Below, one piece after another: positions 24,243-36,690 of a stretch of 64,000 nt of DNA. Numbering within the stretch: the first letter of the stretch is position 1; the number at the start of each line of letters is the position of its first letter. The stretch covers positions 1 to 64,000 of the forward strand of contig PUQB01000318.1 of the NCBI GenBank assembly GCA_003024785.1, read 5' to 3'. Made by a program: the position numbers and the translations under genes. Under the pieces are notes generated by a model, which was given only the letters and a program-made list of their open reading frames with translations, was not told where the DNA came from and searched no databases. The stretch comes from Selaginella tamariscina (Eukaryota; Streptophyta; Lycopodiopsida; Selaginellales; Selaginellaceae).

Positions 24243-27200
24243 TGTCATAGTTTTTACTATGACTTCTTTTTACTTTGGATATTAATTGTTGTTACCTATT
24301 GTACTATGATGAACTTTAAATATATTAGGAAACATGCCTCTTTAGTGCACTTAGGTATTTGATGATGGTCAAGCCGGGTGTCATTAGATATTTGCAAGAA
24401 ACTCTAAACAAAGTTAGAACTTACCTTTTAAAAACTTCATCCCCGATTTTGACATCCCAATTAGGTTGATTGATTAATACAGATGAGTTTGGTGTGTAAT
24501 TAGGGTTAGGAACACCCCTAGAGGGTTGACCTAACCCTAGGGTTGCTCTAACCCATGCCCTAAAACCTCCCCCTTGGGTAGGGTTTAGGGGTAGGAGTAA
24601 AGGTAAGCTATAAGGTTTGTGCCAACCTACTTACACATATAGGAAAAGAGGGGGAGGGGCTCTGTCATATAAATAAGGTAAAGTATGTAGGAGTGAGGGT
24701 TCATGTGTTCATTATTGAGTTTGTTACTCTTCTTCTGGTGCAAACTCTAGCTTGTGTCATCAAGGCATAACCCTCTATTGTGCCACCTCAATTTCTAGAT
24801 AATAAGGGTACATCCCACCTTTGGGGTAGTCTACCCTTAAAGTTGGTGAACCCATGCTTGGGAGGTCTTATCAAATTGCAAGTTCCAAGAGTTAGGGTTG
24901 AGGCTTGTCTTCAACCTTGTCAGAGTTTTAACTTAAAGGACCAACACGTGGTTACCAAGTGGCCATCCGATGTCAGCACCATGTGTGAGCAATGCTAAGT
25001 CTTCCAAGATAACCTTAAGAGTCTGACTTAGAGGCCCAATTAGGCAGAAGATTTAGAGTCCTACCCTAAGTCCCCTAGAATGACCATCCCCTGAACCCTA
25101 GAGGATAACCCGAGTAGACTTTTAGGATCTTGTCCCAGTAGACCTATACATGCTCATTAAGGAGATGTGCCTTGCACATACCCCTGTGACATAGCTAAGG
25201 CATCGTCACTTACCCTTCAAGGGATCACCCTCATCTAGGAGTACAACCCCTTTAGGGCGACAAGGGGTACCTTGAACCACGGCTAACCCCTAAGGGTTTA
25301 AGTGGCCAAGTCTTACCCTAGACCTAAGTACATGACTTTGCGAGTGCCTCACGAAAGGGCTCTTGCTAACAAGCTTAGGTTGTTCAACCTTTAGATTCAA
25401 AGGAGAACACTTCCCTAGCCAAGTGTGCCAAAGCACACCTAATTATGAGACCTAACCTCACTTGAGCAAATGCCTAAGGCTTAGCACCCTAGTGCAAGCA
25501 CAAGCATGCCTATTTGTTAGAGTATCCAACCCCTTGGCGACAAACCCAAGATACAACCCCAAAGGGCATGCTTTGAGCATTATATCGCGTGACGTCTAGC
25601 CCAGTGTCACATCTTCATGTGACACTGCCTTCCACGATGTGGGCTATAATGCCATAGCCCTTAGATTCAAAAGTTGCACCAAGTGCCCCAAATGTAGCTC
25701 CTAAATGCCAACTCTAGAACCCCTCAGTGAACCCTTAGGAACTAAGTAACGTGAACCTGCCAAACAAGATCCCACGCCTATAGTTGGACAAGGACACGGA
25801 TATGCCTTGTTTGGGCGTGAGTGCTACACCTAGCTTGACATGGAGGAGGAGGTTGGAGACAAGTCTCAACCTCTGCCTCTTGGAACGTGCATTTCAACAA
25901 GACCTCCCATGCATAGATTCGCTAATGTTAAGGGTAAGCTACCCCGAATGTGGGATGTACCCCTGTCATTTAGAAGTTAGGGCGGCACAACAAAGGGTTG
26001 TGCCTTGATGACACAAGTTAGAGCTTGCACCGGGAGAAGAGTAACGAGCTCAGTCATGAAAGGAACCCTCACTCCTACATACTCTACCTTATTTATGTGA
26101 TAGAGCCCCCTCCCCCCCCCTGTTTTCCTGTTTACATAAGTGGGCTGGCACAGAATCTCATGGAATATACTTTGTGAGTTATCCATCGACCCCTAAACCC
26201 TAACCTATCAAACCTAGGGGTATTTCTAAACATATCTGACATGCCAAACTCACCGGAACTAACCATTAACCCAACCAGGACATGGAAAACCAGGGTAAGA
26301 GTTTTCTAAAAGGTAAGTTCTAGCTTCGCCTAGAGTTTCCTACAAATACCTAATGACACTCGGCCGGACCATCACTAGATACCCAAGTGCACTAAGTAGA
26401 CATGTTTCCTATTACATTTAGAGCTTATCAACATAGTATAGTAGATAACAACAGTCAACGTCCAAAGTAAAGGGGAGTCATAGTAAAAATTATGACAAAC
26501 CTCCTCCTCCATGTCAAGCTAAGGCTAACACTCACAACTAAGCAAGGCACATTTATGTCCTTGTCCAATTGTAGGCGCAGAACCTTGGCTAGCAGGTAAG
26601 GGATCACATAGGGGTTTTAGAGTTGGCATTGGAGAGCTACATTCATGGCACCTGGTGCAACTCTCAAATCTAAGGGGCTATGGCATGATAACCCACATCT
26701 GGGAAATAGTGTCACATGAAGATGTGACACTAGGCCAGATGGCACATAGTACAACACCTAAGACACACTTTTTTGAGTTGTTTTATGGGGTTAACGCGGA
26801 GGGGTTGGATACTCTAGTAAGCAGGCATGCTTGTGTTCTCATTAGGGTGATAAGCCTTGGGCATCGGCTCAAGGGAGGTTAGGTCTCATAACTAGGTGTG
26901 CTAATTTCACACTTAGCTATGGGGTGTTCTCTTTAGGATCTAGGGGTTGAACAACCTAAGCTCATTAGTAGGAGCCCTTTTGTGAGGCACTTGTAAGGTT
27001 GTATACTTAGGGTTATCAAAACCTAGCCTTGGGGAGTTTACTTAGCAAAACACTCGTGTTTGCCTATAGTGCACACTTGTGTCCTCACTAAGTATTAGCC
27101 CTAGGTCTAGGGTATGACTTAACCACTCAAACCCTTAGGGGTTAATCATGGCTTAAAGTACCCCTTGTCGCCCTAAAGGGGTTGTACTTCCGGATGAAGG

Positions 27201-27511
27201 TGATTCCTCAAGGGGTAAGTGACGATGCCTTACCTTTGTCATGGGGGTATGTGTAAGGCACATCTCCTTGATGAGGTAGGGCATGAGCTTGTATACGTTT
27301 ACTAAGATAGGATCCTAAAGTTTACTCAGGTTATTCTTTAAGGTTTGAGAGATAGTCATTTTAGGGGACTTAGGGTAGGAACCCTAAGTCTTGTGCCTAT
27401 TTAGGCATCTGAGTCAGGCTCTATAGCAAACTTGGCATTACTCACATAGAGAATTAATGTTGGAAGATCACATGTTGCCACGTGTTAACCCTTTGAGTTA
27501 AAACTCTAACA
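24243..27511 (+). repeat. 5' LTR of a long-LTR chromovirus, interrupted by a solo LTR
   Basis: The LTR starts TGTCATAGTTTTTACTATGA and ends AAACTCTAACA. The pieces 24243-24917 and 26503-27511 make an LTR of about 1.68 kb. Between them lies a complete opposite-strand LTR of the same family (24918-26497). A tRNA-iMet-type primer-binding site follows at 27514, so this was a 5' LTR. Telomere-like CCCTAA strings inside it are part of the LTR and are shared with 48640 and 53680. Confidence 0.88.
24918..26497 (-). mobile_element. Solo LTR nested in the LTR at 24243-27511
   Basis: On the plus strand it runs from TGTCAGAGTTTTAAC to AAAAATTATGACA (TG...CA ends, 1580 bp) and is flanked by perfect 5-bp direct repeats AACCT (24913-24917 and 26498-26502). 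Its sequence is the reverse complement of the host LTR. No internal region remains, so it is a solo LTR left by recombination. Confidence 0.92.
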
Positions 27512-27513
27512 AT

Positions 27514-27525
27514 TGGTATCAGAGC
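27514..27525 (+). other. Primer-binding site, tRNA-iMet type
   Basis: TGGTATCAGAGC, one base after the LTR end, is the standard plant initiator-Met tRNA complement used to prime minus-strand DNA synthesis. Confidence 0.9.
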
Positions 27526-29390
27526 CTATTCTGTACAGTCAGTAGAATTGCCTAAAGTGTAGTGTGTTTTAGGGTTTAGTTAGTTTTAAATTCTTAAAGT
27601 ACTTTATCACTTTCGGTTAACACACCTGAATTATGTGCAGAGAATTGGTCTTGAGATTTATAACTTTTTAAAGAACACCCACTTTGTAAATAGGTGTGGG
27701 TTATGGACTCCAATATCAAAGGTAGCACTTAGAAAGCAACTTTCGAGTTGGTCCGTGTTACTTTACCAAACACTTCCACAAAACATGACAAGTTAGTTTG
27801 TTCTAGTTTACAAACTAAGTTTTGTGAAGTGGATCATGTGATATGTCAAAATTTGCACATTATTGGAAAAAAAATAAAATTCTTTAAAAGTGTATGAAAT
27901 TGGGATAATACATGATTTGAAACAAACAGTGTCTATTGAGTTTTGGCTTAAGTCAAGATTCAATATCGGATTCGGCAATAGTGTTTAAACGGTGTAATAC
28001 TATCTTTGACTTAGGGAAAAGGGGCATATTCAAACACAAGAATGAACACTGCTTTCATAAAGAAAGTGCAAAAGAAGTCTTCACTATAGCGCATGTTTTT
28101 GAAAGTGTACAAGCTATGGTGTTAAGCTTATGGTATGATGAAAAGTTAAATATTTACATATGATGAATATGTTAAGTAGTTAGTTTGAAAATTCAATGTA
28201 TTCAAAGTATTGTCTAATGTTCTTAATATTTTGATGACGTTAGCTGCAAGTAACATTAGGTAGAATAGTTTATTAAGTTCAAATCCCTTTATTTAAACAA
28301 AGTATAACACGAAACCTTAGTTAATTATAAGCACGCACTCTATGTTCAAGTTAGCTAACTTAGCTAACTTATTTAAAGTTGTGTTTCACATGAGATCATG
28401 AAAAGACTTGGGATAATATTTTAAAGATTCCACATTCGGTATAGTTTTGGGTAGATGATGTGATCTACCAGAAACAAAAAATAATGAGAAAAACATACAT
28501 TTACATTTTCAGTTTATTAAGTATTAAAGGATTTGTATAGTGAAGGAGTTCGGCACTCACTTGTGCATTTTCATTGTTAACTCTTTACACTTGAAATCTG
28601 TAACATTATTTGCAATGTGGGGATAAGCTCTTGAACCACGGTGATTTCTTGGTGAAGAAAAGTATGATTTGGGTTCTATACTTTACTTATTGACTAAGTA
28701 AGAAAACTTGTTAAGTTTGATAATTTATTTGGGAACTGTTGATGAGCTAGTAATAGACAGATTTTCATTAGGGTTTTAAGTGCATATGCCTCCTTAGAAA
28801 GTCAGTATTCATTGGGAATTAGAAATTGGTATTGGTTTTTCAATATCGATTTCATTTTAGAACTGAATACAATTATTCAAAAGACGGTTTCTTAATTTTT
28901 ATTATGGTTGCAAATGTGAGAACTCAAAGAACATACAAAGTATATATCTTTAATCCTCTGAAATATTGGAAAGTGAAACTTTTCTTAACTTAAGATTTGA
29001 TGGTGTTCCTTGTTGAAAGTACGATATTGGCTAAATTAGATCAAGAGGATGGTGTCCCTTTTTAATGATCGTGATTTAAGATTCCTAACATATGGTTCAG
29101 TATCCAAGTTGAGAATATGAGGTTTCATATCACTTAATCTGTTGAGATATTTATATTTTAAATTTTAAAAGTATTTGTGATAGTTTTTTTAAGATTGGTT
29201 ATAAATGACTTGGCAAAGTATAGTATATATTTCTTAAATATTGAGTATGTAATGCTCAATATTGAAACTTAGTTATAATCGCATGAAGTGGCCATAATCA
29301 TAAAATCAAACAGATTTGAGTCTGACACTTTGATAATGGAGCATTTCCATTTGGTTACTACATTGATGGAGGTTCGATACAAGATGTACT
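27526..29390 (+). mobile_element. Leader/internal remnant of the 24243 element
   Basis: The first ~200 bp resemble the leader of the 42419-49351 chromovirus (TTCTGTACAGTCAGTAG against TTCTATGTGGTCAGTAG; then TAAATTCTT, ACTTTATCACTTTCGGTT). Beyond that no gag domain is recognisable. The longest open stretch (27936-28163) matches nothing known to me. Confidence 0.5.
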
Positions 29391-29399
29391 CAAAATGTG

Positions 29400-29990
29400 T
29401 CCCAAGATAGATGAAGAAAAGCATTTCATGACACATGTTCCCTACCGGAGTGTGGTGGGTTGCTTGATGTACCATCCTGTGCACACTTGGCCTGATTTGG
29501 TATTTGCCATGAGCAAAGTTAGCCAATTTCTGGTGAACCCTAGCCCTTGTCACTGGGCTGAGTGAAACGACTACTCAGCTTGGTTTATGTTACCAAGGTG
29601 GAGAGCTCAAGCTCACAGGTTTCAATGATGTCGGTCGATTGGGTGGGGTAGTGATACTTGCAAGTCCACCTCAGGCTATAGTTTTAGCCTTGGAAGTGCT
29701 GCAATTCCTTGGAGCAGCAAGAAATAATCCATGGTGGTGACTTACAACGCAGAGACTAAGTACCTTGCAGCATCACACACTACTAAGGAGGTGGTCTGGC
29801 TTCACTCTTTGCTTGGAGAACTCGATGCACCTTAGGATGGACCCATTACACTCTGGTGTGACAATCAGAGCTCTATTGCGATTGCTGCTGATCCCTGATT
29901 TCATTATGGTCGCTGACATATTTACAAAGCTGTTGGCTCAAGATCTTTTTCTCCAGCATTTGGTCTGACTCAATTTGGTGACAAACTGGT
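29400..29990 (+). pseudogene. Ty1/copia RNase H and pol C-terminus, decayed
   Basis: Conceptual reading across several frames gives VPYRSVVGCLMYHPVHTWPD, TSGYSFSLGSAAIPWSSKK, YNAETKYLAASHTTKEVVWL, WCDNQSSIAIAADP and the terminal VADIFTKLLAQDLFLQHL. This is the conserved copia RNase H series ending in the ADIFTK motif. A stretch between the DNQS and ADIFTK motifs is deleted, and at least three stops or frame changes occur. No copia LTR was identified next to it. Confidence 0.88.
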
Positions 29991-30144
29991 TGTGGGTGAG
30001 AGTCGAAGTCTCAGTGGGACTCCTTCCACGTGAGTGCCCCATGGTTGTAGAGGCCATGTGTTTGTACATTATTCTGCAGTGACAAATCTGGAGCCTTCCC
30101 GCCTATCTCGCATCCCTGATTTGTTCACAGCAAAAAACAAGAAA

Positions 30145-30294
30145 CGTTTATAACGAAAAACGAGCAAGGAGCTGCTGCTTTATAGCCCGAGAATACACCC
30201 CAAATCCAAATCTATGCATTTATCCTCGCGGTGGATTTTTCCTGAAGCAGCGTGGCTTCTGTATTCGTCGTATGTTCCCGCTCAAATTTGAATT
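30145..30294 (-). repeat. Inverted copy of the CLE promoter block
   Basis: The reverse complement matches 16743-16928: shared runs include AACGTTTATAACGAAAAACG, CTTTATAGCCCGAGAATA, ATCCAAATCTATGCATTTAT and CCTCGCGGTGGAT. A roughly 13-bp block and a GCGCGCAATCG-type block are missing. Similarity ends abruptly on both sides, and no CLE coding sequence accompanies it. It ends about 60 bp before the APC4 start codon. Confidence 0.85.
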
Positions 30295-30351
30295 ACGCTA
30301 ACCTAAACTCGAACCCTGTTTTAGGTCATTTCTAGGGTTTATGTTTTGGCG

Positions 30352-31301
30352 ATGGCGGACGAAGACGAAGAGAGAGCTCAGGCGCTGCATTTCACACTTC
30401 ATCTGGACAAGCCGCTTCCTTGTCATGTAATCTCTTCACAATAGACAGACACAGAGATGTATCGATGTATGCGCAGATTTATTGACTTGTGTCGGTTTCA
30501 AGGTTGAGATAGCGGCATGGAATCCGGAAAAGGATCTTCTTGCAATGGTTAGCGCAGACCATCAGCTCACGGTACACCGATTCAACTGGCAGAAACTCTG
30601 GTCTGTCACTCCTGGTAATATTTTAGTCAAACTATATATGTACACACATACATCTGTATGCGTATGTATGTATATGTAAAGTGATTATATTAATATTCGT
30701 GGTATGTGTGTTTGTCCATACATATATTCAGTGTCTGACCATATCATCTGTATGTTTGCAGACGCATACACATACACTCCGTATGTCAGCATATATACAT
30801 ACATACATGGACCCGTGTATATATCATATATGCATATATACTTCACATATTGTTGTGAATTTCTGCTTTGTAATGTAGATAAAACAGTCACGTCTATTTG
30901 CTGGAGACCGGATGGAAAGGCTTTAGCTGTGGGTCACGAGGACGGCGAGATATCTCTTCACGACGTGGAGGTTTAATATTTCTTTTCGAAATTATTCATT
31001 TTTCTTATACTGATATAATAGTAAAGTCTGTATAAACGGTATGGTTTATATATTTTGTTTTTATGTTTATTGCTAAGCTTGATAGTTTGCAGAATGGAGA
31101 AATTGTTCGCAAAATCGAAATTCACAGTGGTTCAATACGATGTCTTCATTGGATTGAAGAGAAGTCTATTCTAACTCAGGTACTTCGTTCTACAATCTAT
31201 ATATGTGTGCTTGCGTGTTATAAATCTTTCTTCTTGTTCGTGCATATGTATATGCGTTACGTATCGACATTGGTCCCGTTTTGGTAAATGTTCTCTGAGA
31301 T

Positions 31302-31347
<46 letters not shown>

Positions 31348-31718
31348 GTGGAATGGTAGTAACTGCACGTATACAGACATTCTTATATTAATAGGTGGTG
31401 TGGTTTATCTGTTTAAACATATCCATGTGTGTACTTGTGTTGTGTGTGTGCACCTACTTAACTAATCTGATTTCAATAGGATGGGTTTTGTTGCACGAAG
31501 GAAGGACTTCGAGGTTCTTTCCACAGGCTCCAAAGCCGCCACCAATGCCTGGTACAGGTTCTGCATTTGACATGGTTGCTTCTGGTGAAAATGAGGAATA
31601 CACTCGTCAGAATGAAGCATCAAAGCCTTCTCAACAGTCCCTTAATATACTATGCAGTGCTGACAGCAATGGTGTTATATGTCTCAATGCATTCGGCATG
31701 TTTCCAATTGGAGAGCTG

Positions 31719-31754
<36 letters not shown>

Positions 31755-34700
31755 AGTGAAACAAAAGTCTATATATGCATACTAGATGTCCAGTGGGATA
31801 TTGTGCATAGTCCAGCATATACGTGTATCAGGATAATTTCTGGGAACATACCATGCATGATATGCTCTGCTTTTGACTTCGATTATTCTGCAGAAACTCG
31901 ATGACTTCTCTCATGAGTTTAGACACAAACAACTTTCTGCGTTGAAGGTTTGTATAGTGTAGTATGGTAAAGTATATCAAATAAGTATGTGTGATATGTT
32001 TATTTTATATTAGAGCCTAAAGTATATAAATTAGAATAAGTTAAGTTTAAAATTATGATGTTTAATATTAATAAGAAAGTTTTGGTGTGCAGGTGATGGT
32101 TTCTAACGATCTATGCAGTCTGATTCTGCTCTGTGGTCTGGATAAGAAAGTCGAGCAAACTATCTCCATCTCGATGGACACAACATTACTCAACAGCAGG
32201 TGCACCATTATACATATACATGTAGCTGTACATATACAATTTGACTGTTATACATGCTCATGTTTTGCCAACATATTGATTTATATTTAAGTTTATTAAT
32301 CGATCACTTAATGAAAATATTTAAGTTAGGCGTAAAGAAATACGTCAGGTCGCACTTGAAGCTTCCAGCGTAGAGGAATTGCTAGAGGTTTTTCAAACAA
32401 CTCTAACTGTTATGAAGAAGCACTGGATGGACTCCATCAGCCCTTTTACGGAAAAATTTACTGCATTTCAGGCTCTTCTTCGTGAGCATGGTAAATATAA
32501 TACCAAGGGGGTGGGGTTTGTCTTTAGTCTGGAGTTTACTTTTATGTATATATAATTCCATGTGTGTGTGTGTAAACACACTCTTTTACGTTCCTTGAGC
32601 GCCTCGAGGATGCAGATGCAAGGTATATTTATCTTTTCATACAGGTTCGCAGTCAACACCACGTGAGGAACTATTAAGTCTTTTAGCTTGTGGTTCAGCC
32701 AGTGCTTCTCTTCATCAATTTCTTGCTGTCAGCCTTGGAGAAGAGGTATATTATTATTTATCCTATATAGTTATAAATATTAGGTATAGTGAATTAGTGG
32801 GGCGTACATATATTCTATATATCTTGTGGTTCTGAGCTACTATCTATATATTAGGGATTAAAGAAACTAGCGAAGAGCATTGATGGTGCTGGTAAAAACT
32901 TCACATGCTTATTGCGGAACATCTACAGGTATTCTGATTATTTCTATTTAAACTGCACATACACATACACGTACATAATACATGCGCGTGTATGTGTGTT
33001 AAAGACCCTAACTGTCACACACGCATGCGTGTGTTTGTTGTATTTGTATACATATATTCACATAGAGATGCACATGATAGATGATTTATTAACTTTGTTA
33101 AAACACAGCCTTGTGCAGAGATTGTTGCATTTAGGATAGGAGAGCTCTTAGGGCTTTCACGATGGAGGAGCCAGCTACAATCCATCGGTGTTGAAGAAAC
33201 TCTGGTTAATAACGTTATGGAAAGTGCCGGCATGCTCTTAGTTCAAGTTGAACGTTTCCTACATATAGTCAGTCAGACACTTGGACAGGTAAATGAAGCT
33301 TCATACACACACACACACATGCACACGTCTGAAATTAAATACGTCGCAGTTCCGGCTCTTCTTTCTATGGCTTACAAAATCTCTTCGACAACTCAATGGG
33401 GAACCTGCGTTTCCACAAGAACAGTCCACGTCTCTCAACAGGTGTGTGCGTGTGACATTCAAACCACTTTATTTATTCCGTAAATTTCATAAATTTCATT
33501 TGCTACAGTGCGGCAATTGCATTTCTGAAATCCCAGTTCGAATGTGATCCAATTGGTCCACATATTACATCTGAAGGTGTTCTGCCATCTACTGTGCTGT
33601 AAGTCATATATGTGTGTGTGTGTGTGTGTGTAAGCGACATGTTGGTTATATGTTTGTGTTGGTTATATACAACTGTATATAGTCCGTTATAGTACAGAGG
33701 AGCAGCTAAAGGCCGAGGAATTGCTATTGCTTGGAGGCTTTAAAGATGTTAACTTTCTCCAGAGGACTTTATTTCAACAATTCAACTCGCTCCGTGCAAG
33801 GTAAACGCGCTGTTAGTTATATATGTATGTATGTTTTTTTTTTCGGTGTGTGTTTCATTTGTTTACTTGCAGTTGGAAAGAGGCTTTTTCGAAGCCTGTC
33901 AAAGTGATATCTCCTAAGTTATCTTTCCAAAGCCACATATATTTGTGCGACTCTCCATCTACATTATCATCTACATTTTACGAGGTAGGTGCTAATTATT
34001 TGATTATCTATAATAGTAAAACATATATCTGTACATACATGTATAGATATATTTACACTGTGTGTATAATAGTTAAAGACAGTCCCAAAGCTCTTCTTCT
34101 CTCTCTCTCTCTCGTGTAGACATGCGCAAGCAGCTTTCTTTTATCAACGTAGTAACCTTATTTGTTTAGTTTACTGCATTAATGTAATTTCTAGCTTTTG
34201 TTGGGAGTTAACGTAATAAATTCTATATTTCATTTATGATAATTGTGTATATTTTGGCAGTTGAATAAAGGCTTTATCGATTATACATGCTTCCAAATGC
34301 ATGAAAAAGGCACAGAATATATTGGAGTAGTTAGTGGCTTCAGTCCTCAGGATGAGGAATATACTCAAGTCGTTGCATTACAGCTTGCAAACGATCTTAC
34401 TTGTGTGGATTTTGCTCTTTACAAGGTACACATAATACATAATGTAGTATATATAATAGACAGTCTTATTCTAACGTACAAATAAATGCACCATTTTTTA
34501 TATCCATGTCATACATATACAAACACACACAACACACACACACGGGTACATGCAGATACACATATATATGCATGGATACCACATACATTCGTCTTTCATT
34601 TGCAGGAAAAGCAGTTAGTTTTGTTACTGTCACGAAAGGTACTTGAAGGTGGTAATGCATGGATCATGGTTTTACAGTTAGAAAGACTGCCCTTTACTGC

Positions 34701-35325
34701 TCTACGCACTAGTTCTACTGATCTTCTCCAGCTTTGCATATCTAATGTGAGTTAATTTAAATCTCTATATCACTTTTTTATGATATATAGTTGAGCCTTT
34801 TATTTTCGTTATATTGCTATTATAGTTTTTTTCTTTTTTTCATTTAAGAGCCTTCGTTTCTCAAAGACGATGCACACGCGCACACACAATTCATATTCTT
34901 ACTATGATTGGACTGGTTATTATTAATTGATATTCAAAAGTATATATAATGTTCTCTAATAATAGTTAACTTTTTCAAGGATGCTGTGAGCATTATAGAT
35001 GTTACTAGTGGTAAAGTGCGCTTGGTGCCGCAAGATGTGATCCCTCCCTTGGCTGTTAGTGGTAAGTAATGTCTCTTGAAGTTGTAATACACTAATGTAA
35101 TATATGAAATGCATGGTATAAATGTAAGCATTAGTCTTAATCCTCATTATTATTAATTAATTTGTTTAACTATTTTGTTTGTGGTGTGCAGCCTCTAGAG
35201 GTTTGGCTTGCGTGTTTGCTGCCCAAAGGCGTGCATTGCTCTACGACCTTGAAGAAGACGAGGAAGAAAAGATACCGAGGCAAACTAAAAGGTATATTCT
35301 TCTTAATCTTGTTTTCTTCTTTTAG
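30352..35325 (+). CDS. APC4: Anaphase-promoting complex subunit 4
   Basis: Nineteen GT-AG exons: 30352-30426, 30503-30614, 30879-30970, 31093-31179, 31480-31718, 31894-31947, 32093-32199, 32330-32490, 32645-32745, 32855-32928, 33109-33288, 33350-33441, 33509-33598, 33693-33800, 33873-33984, 34261-34425, 34606-34746, 34980-35061, 35192-35325. The total is about 735 residues, close to the usual plant length. APC4 is a scaffold subunit of the APC/C ubiquitin ligase, which drives mitotic exit. Visible hallmarks are the N-terminal WD40 repeats ([46 protein letters not shown]), [16 protein letters not shown], the central helical region with [17 protein letters not shown], and the C-terminal [20 protein letters not shown] followed by an acidic tail. 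Seventeen exon junctions keep phase. Two (31179/31480 and 32928/33109) are one base short. The exact stop is uncertain: a donor at 35291 could add a further exon. Confidence 0.9.
31719..31750. repeat. (TC)n tract starting at an APC4 intron donor
   Basis: The intron after exon 5 begins GTCATC and immediately becomes (TC)n. Another (TC)n(AC)n tract sits in the preceding intron (31301-31347). Confidence 0.85.
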
Positions 35326-35904
35326 TTTTATGTACATAACTGTCATGTTTGACAGAGATGTCCATAACTTCAGTTAAACAGTACTAAACAGTACATTTCT
35401 TTAATTATAATCAATCACAGAGCTGATTTTTAATTAAATTTAACTAATTATGTTAAATCATACATATTACTTGAGGCTATTTTCTTAACGTAAAGGTTGT
35501 CGTCATGGAGAGAGATAACGAACTAAGCTAGGAACATAAGATTTTAATTATCTGTCTGCATCCTGTTTTTATTTAGCAGTCCTAGATTAGTTTACCGAAT
35601 TCCGCCACGTGGCGACAGCCTGTTTGTTGCTGCCTTTACTATCCATGTGGTCCCAAAGGGCAGTAAAATAATATTAAACATCATCATCAAAGACACATTT
35701 TTTTTCAGTGGTTTTCTCTCAAATAAGCACTCAGATCTCTGCTATAGATCGATCTATGTAGCTGGGAGCTCCTTAATCTGGAACCAATCAAGGTGCTCTC
35801 TCTCTCTCTCTCTCTGTGTAGTGGTGCATTTTAATGTATTTCGTGGGAGAATAACAGGTAAACCCACACTTGAATGTCTGTTAAAGTCACATAAAGACGC
35901 ATCT

Positions 35905-35990
<86 letters not shown>

Positions 35991-36559
35991 AGACACACAC
36001 ACACACTCACTTTTTTTGTTTAAATGTGTATATGTTATCGATTTTGACTTAACTTTGAAAACTTATTTATGTATTGTTCAAATCTCAGTAAAAGTCGATA
36101 AGGACAAAGGAAACCCACAAGGAAACAGGTATTATTATTTTTCTTTGTAATACATATACACACCACATGTGTGTGTTTTGTGTTTGTTATAATCTACATC
36201 CTTCGTTTTGTATTGCTTTGGTTTTAGTGGTTGTTTACTAGACATTTCGATATAAGAAAACCTTTAAAAATTCAATATCGGTACATATACGTTTGCGTTT
36301 TTTCCTAGATTCTTCCAATAATGTAAGTTGACTTGTCTATTTTGAAGTGTTTGCTTGTTAGAACATGTACGCTGTGATTATTTCGCGCGTGGAATATTCA
36401 ATAATCCCTGCTTTGAACAGGCGGCACGGAGTTATATATATGTTGAGGAACAACTGCACCACATGTGTTTATTTCGATTCAATGACCTCCAAAAGGTTAT
36501 TTCATTGTTGTCGCCCTTATACCCTTTTTGTAAAGCTCCTCAGATCCGCCTTTTTGCAG
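35326..36559 (+). other. APC4-PP2C intergenic interval / PP2C upstream region
   Basis: It contains a G-box-like CCACGTGGCG at 35605-35614, a long (TC)n(TA)n tract (35909-35990), and about 200 bp of transcribed-looking sequence directly before the PP2C start, probably the 5' leader. No separate gene was identified. The open stretches across the TC tract are artefacts of the repeat. Confidence 0.5.
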
Positions 36560-36625
36560 ATGGCTCCTAAAGTCTTCTCCTTCAATTCCACTCCTCAGAC
36601 TGGAAAAGGAGAATCCAACCAGGTA

Positions 36626-36690
<65 letters not shown>

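Noticed and set aside
24500..24600. CCCTAA/TTAGGG-like strings resembling interstitial telomere repeats
   Set aside because: The same strings recur at equivalent positions in the LTRs at 48640 and 53680. They are irregular and part of the LTR, not a telomeric array.
30145..30294. A second CLE gene next to APC4
   Set aside because: Only the promoter block is copied. No signal peptide or CLE motif was found on either strand around it.
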